Source: Cupriavidus laharis
GTDB taxonomy: Bacteria > Pseudomonadota > Gammaproteobacteria > Burkholderiales > Burkholderiaceae
Assembly (NCBI RefSeq): GCF_914271435.1
Contig: NZ_CAJZAI010000012.1
Coordinates: forward strand, 1 to 64,000
DNA length: 64,000 nt
Reading direction: 5' to 3'
Part shown: in pieces, positions 1-9,061 of the stretch
Layout of the letters: each line of letters begins with the position of its first letter
Numbering within the stretch: position 1 is the stretch's first letter
Made by a program: the position numbers and the translations under genes
Notes under the pieces: model-generated
The model's input: the letters and a program-made list of their open reading frames with translations, nothing else
Database searches by the model: none
What the model was told of the DNA's origin: nothing

Positions 1-20
1 ATCTCGCGCTCTGCGCGGTC

Positions 21-2000
21 ATGTTCATTCCCATCGCAGCGCGAGACAAACGCTGTCGTTCCACCTCGATTAGCCCGGGACGTCGGCCCTCAAATAGCGC
101 GGGACGTAACACTCAGCGCGTGACCTTTCTTGCCCGCGTCAGCGCGGTTCGGCTCTATTTGAATGGTGCCGATGGCAAGCATATTCGCGAGAAGGCGGGC
201 ATCAGCCGTGGCCAGGTGTACCGCCTGCTGACCGAACGTTGCCTGGCGCCGCATCCGGACGGTCGTATCTATGGCTGGCGCGGATTGCTACCGTACCAGC
301 GCATCCATCCTTACACCCGTACTGCGCCGCTTGTCGTGAATCCCTGGGGCGGCGGAGCCGCCGGGGCACTTCAAGCCTTGTTCCAAAGCGCCGCTGGCCA
401 AGGCTTGGAAGCGGAGTTTCGCCAGCAGATCCTCGGGAGCCGCAAAACACTCGAATCGTCCCGACGACCGCGGGCCGTGCTGTACCGCTGGTTTCTGACC
501 GCGCTGCGCGAACGAGGCTTCGAGCAGCGCGGCGAATGGCCCTTCAATGTCACGAAGCAAGGCTACAAGGCCATCTGCCATTACATGGATGCGGTCATTG
601 CGACCGCACCGCTACGGACGCGCAGCGCATTGCTTGGCGGCCCGGAAGCGGAGCGAAAGACCCGCACCGGCGACGGGACACGCCGTCCAGCGTTGCGGTT
701 GTTCGAGCGCGTGGAATGCGATGCGCACAAGCTCGACGCGCGGATGGTGGTGCTCGTGCCGTCACCGCACGGCGGCTACGAGCCGCGGGTCATCCACCGC
801 CTTTGGGTGGTCGTGCTGATCGAAGTCGCCTCGCGCGCCATTCTCGGCTACAGCTTGTCCTTGCGACGTGAGTGTAGTGCCGAGGATGTCTTGCGCGCCG
901 TACGCTGCGCGTTGACGCCATGGGCGCCGCGCGACATCCTGTTCAGCGACAAAGCCTATGCCAAGGGCGCCGGCCTGCCTTCGTACCGCTCGCCACGGTT
1001 CGTCGGGGCTTGCTGGCAAGAATTCAGCGTGGACGGCGCTCTGGCAAACATTTGCCAGCGGGTCGAAGTTGCCTTACGCGACATCGTGGGCGCACGGCTG
1101 GTGAAGCCTCAGGATCCTGGCAGCTTCAGCTGCCGGCGCAGCAAGGACGACCGTCCCTACATCGAGGCCTTCTTCCGTTGCCTGGCGGCCGGTGGTTTTC
1201 ATCGCCTGGCGACCACCACCGGAAGCTCACCGGATCAGAAACGGGGCACCGACCCGGAGCAGAAAGCGAAGGACACCCATTTCCAGCTCGAGTATGCACA
1301 GGAGCTGCTGGACACGCTGATCGCTAACTACAATGCCACACCACATTCCGGCCTCGGCTATCGCACTCCGCTGGATCAGCTTGAGTTGTTGGCCGATCAG
1401 GAGGATGTGCCGTTGCCCACGGTTGACCCGATTGCCGTCAGCAAGATGGTAGGCGTGCGCAAGCTCTGTACGCTGCTGGGCGGCAACGATACCGGTCGAC
1501 GACCGCATTTCCACTTCGCCAACGCCCGGTATTCCGCAGAATGGCTGTGCCTCCGCGGGGATCTGCTCGGCAAGAAGCTATGGCTGGCGATTGAAAATGA
1601 AGACGATGCCCGTTTCGCCACGGTGTCGACGCAGGCCGGCCATTTTCTCGGCGTCGTTCGGGCCGCACCGCCCTGGCACCGCACCCCGCATTCCCTGTAC
1701 ATCAGGCAGGCCATTCGCGGCCTTGAACAGCGGCGGCTGTTGTTCCTGTCGCGCGAGTGCGATGCGGTCGAAGCCTTGTTGCAGTATGCCGAAAGCTCCC
1801 CTGACGGGCGGCTGCCGCCGCACCCGGCGTACCTGGAAGCCCGCCGGATCCTGCAGCAGTACGCCGAGCTGGTCGAAGGCGAATCCATGGTGGCCCTGGC
1901 ACGCCAGGCCTTGCCCAGCGAAGCGGCTGCCAAGGCGGAGCCGGCCGGACCCGCGACGCCCCGATGTCTTCCCCCCATGCGCAAGGCACAGCTATGGTGA
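21..2000 (+). CDS. Tn7/Tn5053-type DDE transposase (TnsB/TniA-like)
   Basis: Large subunit of a heteromeric transposase; family members bind the transposon ends and catalyse strand transfer. Residues 35-75 hold a helix-turn-helix-like region (ISRGQVYRLL). An RNase H-fold rve core follows with a plausible DDE triad: D234 in VECDAHKLD, D338 in FSVDGALANI and E382 in RPYIEAFFR. A Mu-transposase-like C-terminal region follows. The 659-residue length falls between TniA (about 560) and TnsB (about 700). The frame stays open to the window edge, so the true start could lie upstream. Its stop overlaps the start of the ATPase gene (ATGGTGA), so the two are translationally coupled. No TnsA-like nuclease is visible, but it could lie before base 1. 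Family-level call is firm; Tn7 versus Tn5053 assignment is inferred. Confidence 0.88.
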   Translation: MFIPIAARDKRCRSTSISPGRRPSNSAGRNTQRVTFLARVSAVRLYLNGADGKHIREKAGISRGQVYRLLTERCLAPHPDGRIYGWRGLLPYQRIHPYTRTAPLVVNPWGGGAAGALQALFQSAAGQGLEAEFRQQILGSRKTLESSRRPRAVLYRWFLTALRERGFEQRGEWPFNVTKQGYKAICHYMDAVIATAPLRTRSALLGGPEAERKTRTGDGTRRPALRLFERVECDAHKLDARMVVLVPSPHGGYEPRVIHRLWVVVLIEVASRAILGYSLSLRRECSAEDVLRAVRCALTPWAPRDILFSDKAYAKGAGLPSYRSPRFVGACWQEFSVDGALANICQRVEVALRDIVGARLVKPQDPGSFSCRRSKDDRPYIEAFFRCLAAGGFHRLATTTGSSPDQKRGTDPEQKAKDTHFQLEYAQELLDTLIANYNATPHSGLGYRTPLDQLELLADQEDVPLPTVDPIAVSKMVGVRKLCTLLGGNDTGRRPHFHFANARYSAEWLCLRGDLLGKKLWLAIENEDDARFATVSTQAGHFLGVVRAAPPWHRTPHSLYIRQAIRGLEQRRLLFLSRECDAVEALLQYAESSPDGRLPPHPAYLEARRILQQYAELVEGESMVALARQALPSEAAAKAEPAGPATPRCLPPMRKAQLW

Positions 2001-3031
2001 ACGCGACGTACTGCCCCCCAGCTCCCCTGGTCCCTGCCCACGTACCCCGAGACCATCCGGTCGTGACGCGAGACTATTCCCTTTACACCATCGCGATTCA
2101 GGAAATGGTGGACGCGGTGGCCGGCTGGATCGATGACCAGGTCGACGGCGCGACAATCTATGGCCCCTCGCGTTTCGGCAAGTCCAGTGGTGTCAACCAC
2201 TGGCTGCAGAGATTGCTGTCGGAGCGCTGCGGCGGCTTTGTGCCGATGGTGGTCTGGAGCCACACCGACTCGGGCGGTGCGCAGTCGGTCGGCCGGTTTT
2301 ATGCGGAGTTGCTGCAGGCGAGTTCCCATGCGCTGGCAACAGCGGTCAGAAGCCCATTGGCGCGGCACCACATGTTGCTGGAACGCTGGATCGAGCTGGC
2401 CAGTCAAGGTGGCGGGCGCTTTCTGGTCCTCGTCATCGATGAAGCTCAGGGCATGTCGCAGCGGGAATGGTTGTGGCTCGTCGGACTGCACAGTCAGCTC
2501 GATCAGCAGCGCATCCGACTGTGCGTGATCTCGGTGGCCTCGCTGCAGTTCTTTGACGAAGCCATCACCATGGCGCTGTCCGGCGGTGCGCATGTCGCAG
2601 CCCGCTTCATGCTCGCCACCAAACCATTCGAGGGGATTCGTAGCGAGCAGGAACTCGCTTACGTGATGGCAGGCTATGACAGCGGCAGCGAGTGGCCGGC
2701 AGGCTCTGGCCTGTCGTTCACGGCAAGCTTGGCGCCAATGGCGTGGGCACAGGGTTTTCGGCTCGCCGATAGTGCGACTGCCCTGATGCGTGCCATGACC
2801 GATTGCCTACCGGTGCGTTACGCGGGGCCAATTAATTTTCCGATGAAGACGGTGACCCATGCTTGCCGCCACGTGCTGCTGTGCCTGGCCGCGGGCGCGG
2901 ACGTGGAGCAGGCGACCTCACTGAATGCGTGGCGACAGGTGGTCGAGGCAGGCGGCCATCGCATGTTGATGGCAATGGTGTCGGCCACCGCGGCGCGACG
3001 ACGCAATGATCGCAGCGCGATGCAGACGTGA
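1994..3031 (+). CDS. AAA+ transposition regulator (TnsC/TniB-like)
   Basis: 345-residue AAA+ ATPase of the TnsC/TniB family, which links target selection (TniQ) to the DDE transposase. Walker A GPSRFGKSS lies at about residues 57-65 and Walker B LVLVIDEAQ at about 145-152. I chose ATG 1994 because it overlaps the transposase stop; an in-frame ATG ten codons upstream (1964) lies inside tnsB and is less likely. The 3' end overlaps the tniQ start by one base (TGATG). The three tightly overlapping genes form one transposition operon. Confidence 0.88.
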   Translation: MVNATYCPPAPLVPAHVPRDHPVVTRDYSLYTIAIQEMVDAVAGWIDDQVDGATIYGPSRFGKSSGVNHWLQRLLSERCGGFVPMVVWSHTDSGGAQSVGRFYAELLQASSHALATAVRSPLARHHMLLERWIELASQGGGRFLVLVIDEAQGMSQREWLWLVGLHSQLDQQRIRLCVISVASLQFFDEAITMALSGGAHVAARFMLATKPFEGIRSEQELAYVMAGYDSGSEWPAGSGLSFTASLAPMAWAQGFRLADSATALMRAMTDCLPVRYAGPINFPMKTVTHACRHVLLCLAAGADVEQATSLNAWRQVVEAGGHRMLMAMVSATAARRRNDRSAMQT

Positions 3032-4710
3032 TGGAACCACCGCGTTTAACGTGGCATCGCGACAGCGTCCTGCCCTATGCGTCCTTGAGCCACACGCTGC
3101 ACCGCGCCTGCGAACTCAATGGGCTTTGGCCACACCAGCTTGCCCGCATGGCGGCGATCCGGGATCACGACGGCCGGCACCGGCCCGCCTACGGGATTGA
3201 TCGAGCGCGACTCGCAGCGTTACTGGGCGAACCATCGGAGAAATTTCGATGGTCCACGCTGGATGAGGCGCCGGCCTGCCTGCGGCCCGCCCTCTTCGGC
3301 GCTCACGCCAGAGTCTGTCCCCTCTGCCTGGCGGCAGGCTATCACTCTGACTTGTTTGCGCTGCGCTGGCTGAAGGACTGCCCGATCCACGCAGTGCCAC
3401 TGCGTGCCGAGTGTCACTGCGGCCGCGCGTTGCCAATGACATTGTCGGACCCTGACGGCCCGCCCGGCAGCTGCCCCTGTGATCGGCTGCGCTTTTTTAC
3501 CCCCGAGCTGTGCCGCCGGCCTCGCCTGGTGCCGGCGGACATGCTGGCCATGGATGCGTTGGTCGCGTGGCTCGACGCGCTCACGCAACTCGCGCACTCG
3601 GAGGCCGTCGCCGGCCAGCGCTATTGGACCCAACGCCTGGAACCGGAGGAGATCATGGCGTTGAGTGAGGCGATGGGGCAGGCGCTTCCACCGGGCCTTT
3701 TGTCCCTGCCTTCCCGGGACACGCTGCGGCTCGTGCGCCGGCCGGACACGGGCTCGCGCAGAAACTGCTGCTGTCGGCGACCGCCACCGGACCTCGGTTT
3801 GACGGCACAGGCGTCATCCTACTGGCCGGATGCGCCGGCGTTGATGGTCTACCGAGCGATGGCACGCCATTTTCGACGCCATGTGGTACCCCGCACCGCG
3901 ACCTGGCTCGCCAGGATCTTCAGGTATCCGCATGCTGCCGTAGCCGCCGCGACCGCGGCGCATCACCCACAGGCAACGCTCGTTCTGACAGAGTGCCTGT
4001 GGGCGCGCAGTGTCGAACCGAATGTCGATCTGCGCCGTTGGCCCTATCGGGCGCCACCGGCTGGGGTGTTCGGCGACTTGAGCGAGCAGGTGATGCTGCA
4101 CGCGTCCATCCATACGCCGAACCGGGCCTTTTCCGGGACCCCGGATCGCACATGGCTCGCCTATCATGCGGCGGCGAGCCCGTTGCTGCAGCTTTGGACG
4201 CTGGCGGAGCGGCGCGTCCGCGCCACGCTGGAAGGTGGGCGCTTGCATTGTCCGGACGCCGGCGAGATCGCGACCGGCCCGCTGCGCCCATGGTGGAGTG
4301 CCAGGCGCGCTCACGCGACCTGCCTGGTCGAGACGGTCATTGCCGGCGGCGAGGCGTGGGGGCCCATCTTCCGCCCCGGCAAGGCAGCACGCTGCTATCG
4401 CGCCATGCGGCACCGCCACCGCCGCCGGCGGGCCATTGTGGCGCAATGGCAAGCTCAAGGATCGGGGCTGACGTACTCGGCAGAGAGCGGCTGGACGGTC
4501 GCGGCCGCCCTCGCCCCCGCCAATGCCGATATCCGCAGGCGGCGTCTGCTCGGCGAGCCAGAGAGCGGCGTGAGGTTCTGGATTTACCGGGAAGGCGGCG
4601 GCGCGTTTGTCGCGCGCCTGTGCGATGGGCGAATTCAGGCCGTGGGCGAATCGCCCCGAGCAGCTATCATGGGATTACGGTCCGCCCTCCTCCGCTATCG
4701 CCCGATTTGA
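3031..4710 (+). CDS. tniQ: TniQ/TnsD-family target-selection protein
   Basis: 559-residue TniQ-family protein. TniQ/TnsD proteins recognise the target site (an attachment sequence or a partner complex) and recruit the AAA+ ATPase. The N-terminal WHRDSVLPYASLSHTLHR region and the zinc-binding segment around residues 92-150 (CPLC, CPIH, CHCG, CPCD clusters) are typical. The length is nearer TnsD (about 500) than the short TniQ of CRISPR-linked transposons, which suggests a self-contained DNA-binding targeting subunit. The start is ATG 3031, overlapping the tnsC stop; a GTG one codon upstream is possible. No CRISPR or Cas gene is nearby, so guide-RNA targeting is not supported. Confidence 0.82.
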   Translation: MEPPRLTWHRDSVLPYASLSHTLHRACELNGLWPHQLARMAAIRDHDGRHRPAYGIDRARLAALLGEPSEKFRWSTLDEAPACLRPALFGAHARVCPLCLAAGYHSDLFALRWLKDCPIHAVPLRAECHCGRALPMTLSDPDGPPGSCPCDRLRFFTPELCRRPRLVPADMLAMDALVAWLDALTQLAHSEAVAGQRYWTQRLEPEEIMALSEAMGQALPPGLLSLPSRDTLRLVRRPDTGSRRNCCCRRPPPDLGLTAQASSYWPDAPALMVYRAMARHFRRHVVPRTATWLARIFRYPHAAVAAATAAHHPQATLVLTECLWARSVEPNVDLRRWPYRAPPAGVFGDLSEQVMLHASIHTPNRAFSGTPDRTWLAYHAAASPLLQLWTLAERRVRATLEGGRLHCPDAGEIATGPLRPWWSARRAHATCLVETVIAGGEAWGPIFRPGKAARCYRAMRHRHRRRRAIVAQWQAQGSGLTYSAESGWTVAAALAPANADIRRRRLLGEPESGVRFWIYREGGGAFVARLCDGRIQAVGESPRAAIMGLRSALLRYRPI

Positions 4711-4748
4711 CGTGTTCTGCGCGAATGCATCATGGCCGTCCGCAGCTA

Positions 4749-4790
4749 CAATTTCAGGTGCAAGCGGTGACAACTTCAGGTGTGTGAGCG
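4749..4790. repeat. Pair of direct repeats, candidate transposase end-binding sites
   Basis: Two direct repeats begin at 4749 (CAATTTCAGGTG) and 4771 (CAACTTCAGGTG), 22 bp apart and 11/12 identical, just after the tniQ stop. Tn7-like ends carry serial binding sites of roughly 20-22 bp for the transposase, so this could be one transposon end. I found no matching opposite end, which would lie left of the window. Confidence 0.35.
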
Positions 4791-4828
4791 GCAGCGCGCA
4801 CAGAAGTGCGCTGAAGAGCGCTTTTCTA

Positions 4829-4860
4829 TCAAGCCTGATAACGCGTATTATCAGGCTTGA
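4829..4860. repeat. Perfect 13-bp inverted repeat between tniQ and mazF
   Basis: Arms TCAAGCCTGATAA (4829-4841) and TTATCAGGCTTGA (4848-4860) are separated by 6 bp (CGCGTA). It lies between the convergent tniQ and mazF genes, 21 bp beyond the mazF stop. It could form a terminator hairpin for either strand, but neither side has a T-run. A protein-binding or recombination site is an alternative. Confidence 0.6.
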
Positions 4861-4881
4861 ATTTCGCCCAAGCACTGGAGG

Positions 4882-5244
4882 TCATTCGGCGATCGCAATA
4901 ATCTGGTTCAATTGCTCGCAGGCGGCAGAAAAGACCTCCAAGGGCGCCTGCTTCCACGGGTGAGCCTTTGCATTGCGGGCGCGCCAGTCAAACGATTTGG
5001 GTTGATGCGCTAGAACGTAGCTGTCCTTCCCCTTCGGGCCCTGAAACTTGATCGCAAACGGGTTCGTATCGTTGTAGGCGGCCGTAGTCATCGGCAAGCC
5101 AATCACGATACTGGTCCGCTCATTGAACGGCCGCGGTGAAAGGACAAGCATCGGATGCATATCCTTCATCTCACGGCCGGCTTGCGGATTGCAGTCGATC
5201 CAAATGATGTCGCGTCGCTCGGGCACCCATACCTTGCACACCAT
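4882..5244 (-). CDS. mazF: MazF/PemK-family mRNA interferase toxin
   Basis: 120-residue type II toxin of the MazF/PemK family, sequence-specific endoribonucleases acting in the cytoplasm. The family pattern is clear: RRDIIWIDCNPQAGREM near the N-terminus, then HPMLVLSPRPFN and GLPMTT. Its ATG (5244) overlaps the antitoxin stop by one base (TGATG), giving the antitoxin-first coupled order expected for mazEF. Likely role: plasmid stabilisation by post-segregational killing. It lies between the transposition operon and recombinase remnants, consistent with an accessory cargo position. Confidence 0.92.
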   Translation of the reverse strand: MVCKVWVPERRDIIWIDCNPQAGREMKDMHPMLVLSPRPFNERTSIVIGLPMTTAAYNDTNPFAIKFQGPKGKDSYVLAHQPKSFDWRARNAKAHPWKQAPLEVFSAACEQLNQIIAIAE

Positions 5245-5498
5245 CAGATAGCCTCCGCGCCGACCCGCTGCGTGGCCATGGCTTCCCCCCCGTGCTTGAC
5301 GGGGTCAAACAGAGCCAACTTCTCCGCAAGCGTGAGGGCACGACGGCCAACGGGCCGCACCGTGACACCAATCTCATCGACCGAGACCTCGACTTCCTGA
5401 CCCTCAGCGAAATGGGCCGAGCGAGCCACCGCGGTCGGAATCCGGACTGCCAAGCTGTTCCCCCACTTTTGGATCGTCAGTGTTGCACTTTTTCGCAT
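5244..5498 (-). CDS. mazE: MazE-like AbrB-fold antitoxin
   Basis: 84-residue antitoxin with an N-terminal SpoVT/AbrB DNA-binding fold (LTIQKWGNSLAVRIP) and an acidic C-terminal tail that would wrap the toxin. The start is ATG 5498 (MRKSATLTIQ); a start ten codons upstream adds no conserved sequence. MazE-type antitoxins usually repress their own promoter with the toxin as co-repressor; I could not identify an operator. The pair is transcribed on the minus strand, with the toxin immediately downstream. Confidence 0.9.
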   Translation of the reverse strand: MRKSATLTIQKWGNSLAVRIPTAVARSAHFAEGQEVEVSVDEIGVTVRPVGRRALTLAEKLALFDPVKHGGEAMATQRVGAEAI

Positions 5499-5920
5499 GA
5501 TCAAAGCCTTCCAAGAACGTTGATACAAGTCTAAACATAAGTGCTGGAAGTTTCAACGCGTATAGACGTGCTAACTCGAACCGCACATACAGCACGCCCG
5601 GCGACGCATGCCGGGCGATCGATGCTGCAAGCGACGCTGGTCCCCTTCTGTCGTAGCGCCCGAGGCCTGTCTCGCGCGGCGCAGCGTCCGCGGCGATACG
5701 TCATCTTGATCGCAGAGGCAGAAGAAGCGAACCGGCCCGCTGGGGCTGCCTCACTCGGATCAGTGGCAGGCGTGGTCATGAGCTTGGCATAGGGCCCCGG
5801 GGATAGGGCGTAGCCACCGGCACAAAAAAATAATTTACATTGCGCTTTAGGCAGCATTTCAGCCCTACTTCAGATGGAGCGTGCTGAATATTGTTATAGT
5901 TCAAGCACTTAGCTCCTCCC
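5499..5920. other. Gene-free stretch upstream of mazE
   Basis: No convincing gene. The mazE promoter should lie in its first 100 bases on the minus strand. An 8-bp GC-rich hairpin (CGCCCGGC/GCCGGGCG, 5595-5617) is the only structure noted. Confidence 0.4.
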
Positions 5921-7054
5921 ATGGCTCAGGATCCTAGCCTCAATGCCGTCACCAAACTAACCCGCACCGAATTTGCGGTAGTCCGTGCTATGCGGCAAGG
6001 CATGCGGCCGGGATTGAGGACCTGACGTCATTAGCTAACCGGCGCGGCAGCAGCTGGTGGCGCACGGTGCCACGCATTGGCGCGCAGTCGGCCGAGGTCA
6101 TCACGCACTGGCTGATGCGCCAGCGACCCGCCATGGGCGCCGCGGCGGTCAAGGCCTATGCGCTGCCGGCCCCCCGCCGCGACGCGCTTGTGCCGTACCC
6201 GGTATCGCTCGAGCATATGCTGGCGCAGGCCCCAAATACCGCGGGAGGGCCAGCACTTGCCGCCGATCTGGCATTCGTACGCGCCTGGCTGCAGGATCGG
6301 AGGCCCCGTACCCGCAACAGCTATCGGCGCAAGACCGAGCGGCTGCTGTTGTGATCACGGATCCTCAGCCGGCGGCGTTCTGGTGCGGACCGAGCGGGGC
6401 GCGCGACAGGATGCACTGGCGCCCATTCGAAGGCCCTCTGAGGGCCAGTTCGCTGGCGGCCGCCCTACGGGTGGTTCGGGCGCTGTTACGCGCAATGGTC
6501 AGGGCCGGGCATCTGGCGAGCGCCCCGCTCGTCCCGAGGCGAGCCGCCGCCGCTGCGCCCAAGGCGCAGCTCGCGCCGTCCGCCCTACCCTAAGTGGAGG
6601 GTTTCTTGGTTTGGCTTGGGGAGGCGCGCCAGAGCCCGCGGCATCGGGCTGGGCGGGCTGCCATACGGCTCGTGACCAGCGCTGCGAGCTGGCCGCGCTG
6701 CGCTGCGCCAGCCTGCAGTCGAGTTCTGATGGCACCTTACTGCGACATCCGGGTTGGCGGCAGCAACTGGCGGCCCTTGACACAGCCGCCCGACAGGCCT
6801 TGCAGGCGCATAGGGCCGACCGTGGCTGGCCAAGCATGATGCCGCAGGCACAGGCGGCACTGGTGGCCCCCGCGGTACAGCCTGCTACCACGCGGGGGCG
6901 CAACAAGCGGCTTGCGGGCATAGCGGCGGGGTACTCTTCCACCGGCTTGGATAAGTTGCTGCGTAGTTTGTGGCGGCGCTTCTGCGAGCAGCGCGCAGTC
7001 CCATCGAAAGGGTTCACGCCCAGCCAGCTTCGCCCCCGCGCCACGCGGGCCTGA
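5921..7054 (+). pseudogene. Decayed tyrosine recombinase (DUF3701-type phage integrase)
   Basis: Fragments of one integrase-type gene are spread over different frames. ATG 5921 opens a fragment (LTRTEFAVVRAMRQGMRPG) ending at a TGA near 6025. A second frame carries SLANRRGSSWWRTVPRIG and ITHWLMRQ from about 6010 to 6354, the signature of the N-terminal DUF3701 domain of Burkholderiales integrases. A third frame holds HWRPFEGPLR followed by a hydrophobic helix (about 6413-6593), which parallels WRPLRGPLSEASRR in the intact recombinase downstream. About 100 residues between the first two pieces appear deleted, and no catalytic domain can be followed. Interpretation: an inactivated paralogue of the neighbouring recombinase. 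Confidence 0.7.
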
Positions 7055-7221
7055 GTGACCGGCGCCGGGACGACAGCACCAATTGAGCTTAGCGTTACGC
7101 GAAGCGCCAGAGCCGCAAGCGTTCCTCCCGCGGATCCATACAACGCAAGCCGCTCATAGGAGTCTATGACCACAATCCATGGCTGGAGAGCTCCTAGAAC
7201 GCGCCGTTGCTCGTCACTTGG

Positions 7222-7268
7222 CTTACCATTATCCGAATAATGGTAAGTAGAAGTGCAAGGGATATAAT
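7222..7268 (+). promoter_or_regulatory. 26-bp palindrome plus -10 hexamer upstream of recombinase
   Basis: Arms CTTACCATTAT (7222-7232) and ATAATGGTAAG (7237-7247) are perfect inverted copies around CCGA. A consensus -10 (TATAAT, 7263-7268) follows, so the palindrome would cover the -35 region. It could be an operator of the downstream recombinase gene or, read as 9-bp arms around 8 bp, a core crossover site for a tyrosine recombinase. The remaining 7055-7373 shows no gene. Confidence 0.5.
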
Positions 7269-7373
7269 GGCGGGCCGCAATGGGGCCGGCACAGGTCTGG
7301 CCCCGTGCCACGCTAGCCGACTGGCTTCACCGTAGCCAACACATTGCGCAGACTGCCACTGCCCCTGCCCCCA

Positions 7374-8543
7374 ATGGATACCGCTCCCCTTTCGCCGAAT
7401 TCGTTGTCTAGCCCGGTGTTACCTGGCGACCTCTCCGACGATGGGCTGGTACGCACATGGCTTGATGCGAAATCCGCCGCGGGGCTTGGCCTGTGCGCCA
7501 GCACGCGCAGTCAGTACGAGCTCGAGGCGGCGCGCCTGCTTTGGTATGCACGCGCGATTGGCCGGCCTATTGGCACCTGGCAGGTTTCCCATGCGAGTAA
7601 CTACCTGGCCTTCCTTCGTGACCCGCCCGCGGACGCGGTTAGTTACTGCCGAGCTCGCCGCGGGAGCACGGCGTGGCGGCCGCTGCGAGGCCCGCTTTCC
7701 GAAGCCTCGCGACGCCAGAGCGCAGTCATCGTGGGCGGACTGTTCAACTGGCTGGTAGGGGTTGGGGCGCTGCGGGTCAATCCGTTTGCCTCGGTTCCGC
7801 GAGTGCGCGCTGACGGGGGGCCCGGCTCGCAGCGGCGGTTCCTCGAACTGGAGCAGGTCACGGCAGTGTTCGAAGCGATAGAGGTACGTCCGGCGCCGAC
7901 GTACTGGGCGCAACTACACAAGGCGCGCGACCGCCTGCTTCTTGCGTTGCTGTTCCAGACGGGGCTGCGCGCCTCCGAAGTGGCCGCGCTGACTTGGGCA
8001 GACTTCGAACGGCATCCTGGCCGGTCCCGCCCGTTCTGGGCCGTGCGTATCCGGCAAGCCAAGGGAGGCAACGATCAGTGGGTGCCCTGCGACAACGCGA
8101 TGGGCGAACTGGCACGTTTTCGCCGCTTGGTAGGCCTGCCGCCCACGCCCGGAGCCCCCGATAGCGCAGCGGTCATCCCCACGATCGCCAGTGGGCGCCA
8201 ACGCGCCGCGCCGCCGGCTGATTCGTCAGAGCTCCAGCAACTGCTGAGCCGGCCGCTGCGTACACGCCAGGGAATCTATGCCATCGTGCGCGCAGCATTT
8301 GCGGAGGCAGCTGACCGTCTGGAGCGGGCGCACCGTAGTGAAGAGGCGGCGAGGCTGCGAGCCGCGTCGACGCACTGGCTGCGGCATACGCACGCTACGC
8401 ATCTATTACGCGCCGGTGTGCCATTAACCGACGTGCAACGCGCCTTGCGACACCGCGACATCAACACCACGCGGCGGTACACCCACGAAGCGCTGGAAGA
8501 CGTAGCGCATTCGCTGGCCGGAAAATTTACAGGTGCCATCTAG
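7374..8543 (+). CDS. Tyrosine recombinase/integrase
   Basis: 389-residue site-specific recombinase that cuts and rejoins DNA through a 3'-phosphotyrosine. The N-terminal core-binding domain spans about residues 15-140. The catalytic domain holds the full set: R in GLRASEVAAL, K in RQAKGG, HWLRHTHATHL (HxxR), H in LRHRDINTTRR and the nucleophile Y in RRYTHEAL. ATG 7374 is preferred over a TTG ten codons upstream. Its WRPLRGPLSEASRR segment matches the upstream pseudogene, so the two arose by duplication or successive insertion. Likely roles are plasmid multimer resolution or mobility of an element; the substrate site is unknown. Confidence 0.9.
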   Translation: MDTAPLSPNSLSSPVLPGDLSDDGLVRTWLDAKSAAGLGLCASTRSQYELEAARLLWYARAIGRPIGTWQVSHASNYLAFLRDPPADAVSYCRARRGSTAWRPLRGPLSEASRRQSAVIVGGLFNWLVGVGALRVNPFASVPRVRADGGPGSQRRFLELEQVTAVFEAIEVRPAPTYWAQLHKARDRLLLALLFQTGLRASEVAALTWADFERHPGRSRPFWAVRIRQAKGGNDQWVPCDNAMGELARFRRLVGLPPTPGAPDSAAVIPTIASGRQRAAPPADSSELQQLLSRPLRTRQGIYAIVRAAFAEAADRLERAHRSEEAARLRAASTHWLRHTHATHLLRAGVPLTDVQRALRHRDINTTRRYTHEALEDVAHSLAGKFTGAI

Positions 8544-9061
8544 CTCGCCGGACGACCACCATTCCAGCGCCCTCACACCGCGTGCCTCGCTCACCTGAGA
8601 TGGCCGTGAAAGACTGAAGCGAGCCAGGAGCGAGGAAGCCACGTTGGTTCAGTCCGGTGAGCAAACAATCCCTTCGGTCGGTTCCACGTCAGGCTGACCT
8701 GGCATCGCGCATGCGGTCGTGCGGCCAGTGTCCGTCCGCGCTTGCCGGACCGTTGACAGGCTGGTGATAGCACTAAACGTTCGAACCGCTACTTTGGGGC
8801 TCCCCCGCGACGCGAGCATCGATCTCAATAATCGGCATCGGTCAACGCGGGAAGGTTGGTGAGCCAAACGACTATGAGCGCGCAGCTCGGATGGCCGGCG
8901 CACCCACACTTGGCACCGTCACAAGTTGGGAAGGTCATCGAGCCCTACGCAGGATCGCCCCAAATTGAGAACGGTTCGCGAACCGCGACTGGCAGCATCC
9001 CCAACGTCGAGGAGCCACACCGCGCAGCGCCCCCCTCGATAGGTCGGCGATCTGCGCCAGG
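8544..9061. other. Gene-free stretch ahead of the repeat array
   Basis: No supported gene. An outlying degenerate copy of the downstream repeat lies at 8914-8936 (CACCGTCACAAGTTGGGAAG), and another partial copy at about 9041-9061. Open frames running through here and the array exist only because the repeat unit lacks stop codons. Confidence 0.5.

Noticed and set aside
1397..2593. Long minus-strand open frame opposite tnsB/tnsC
   Set aside because: GC-rich shadow frame; arginine-rich sequence without any recognisable domain, fully opposite well-supported genes.
4829..4860. Inverted repeat as a dif/Xer site
   Set aside because: Arms of 13 bp and a 6-bp centre fit the geometry, but the sequence does not match the dif half-sites; left as an unassigned repeat.
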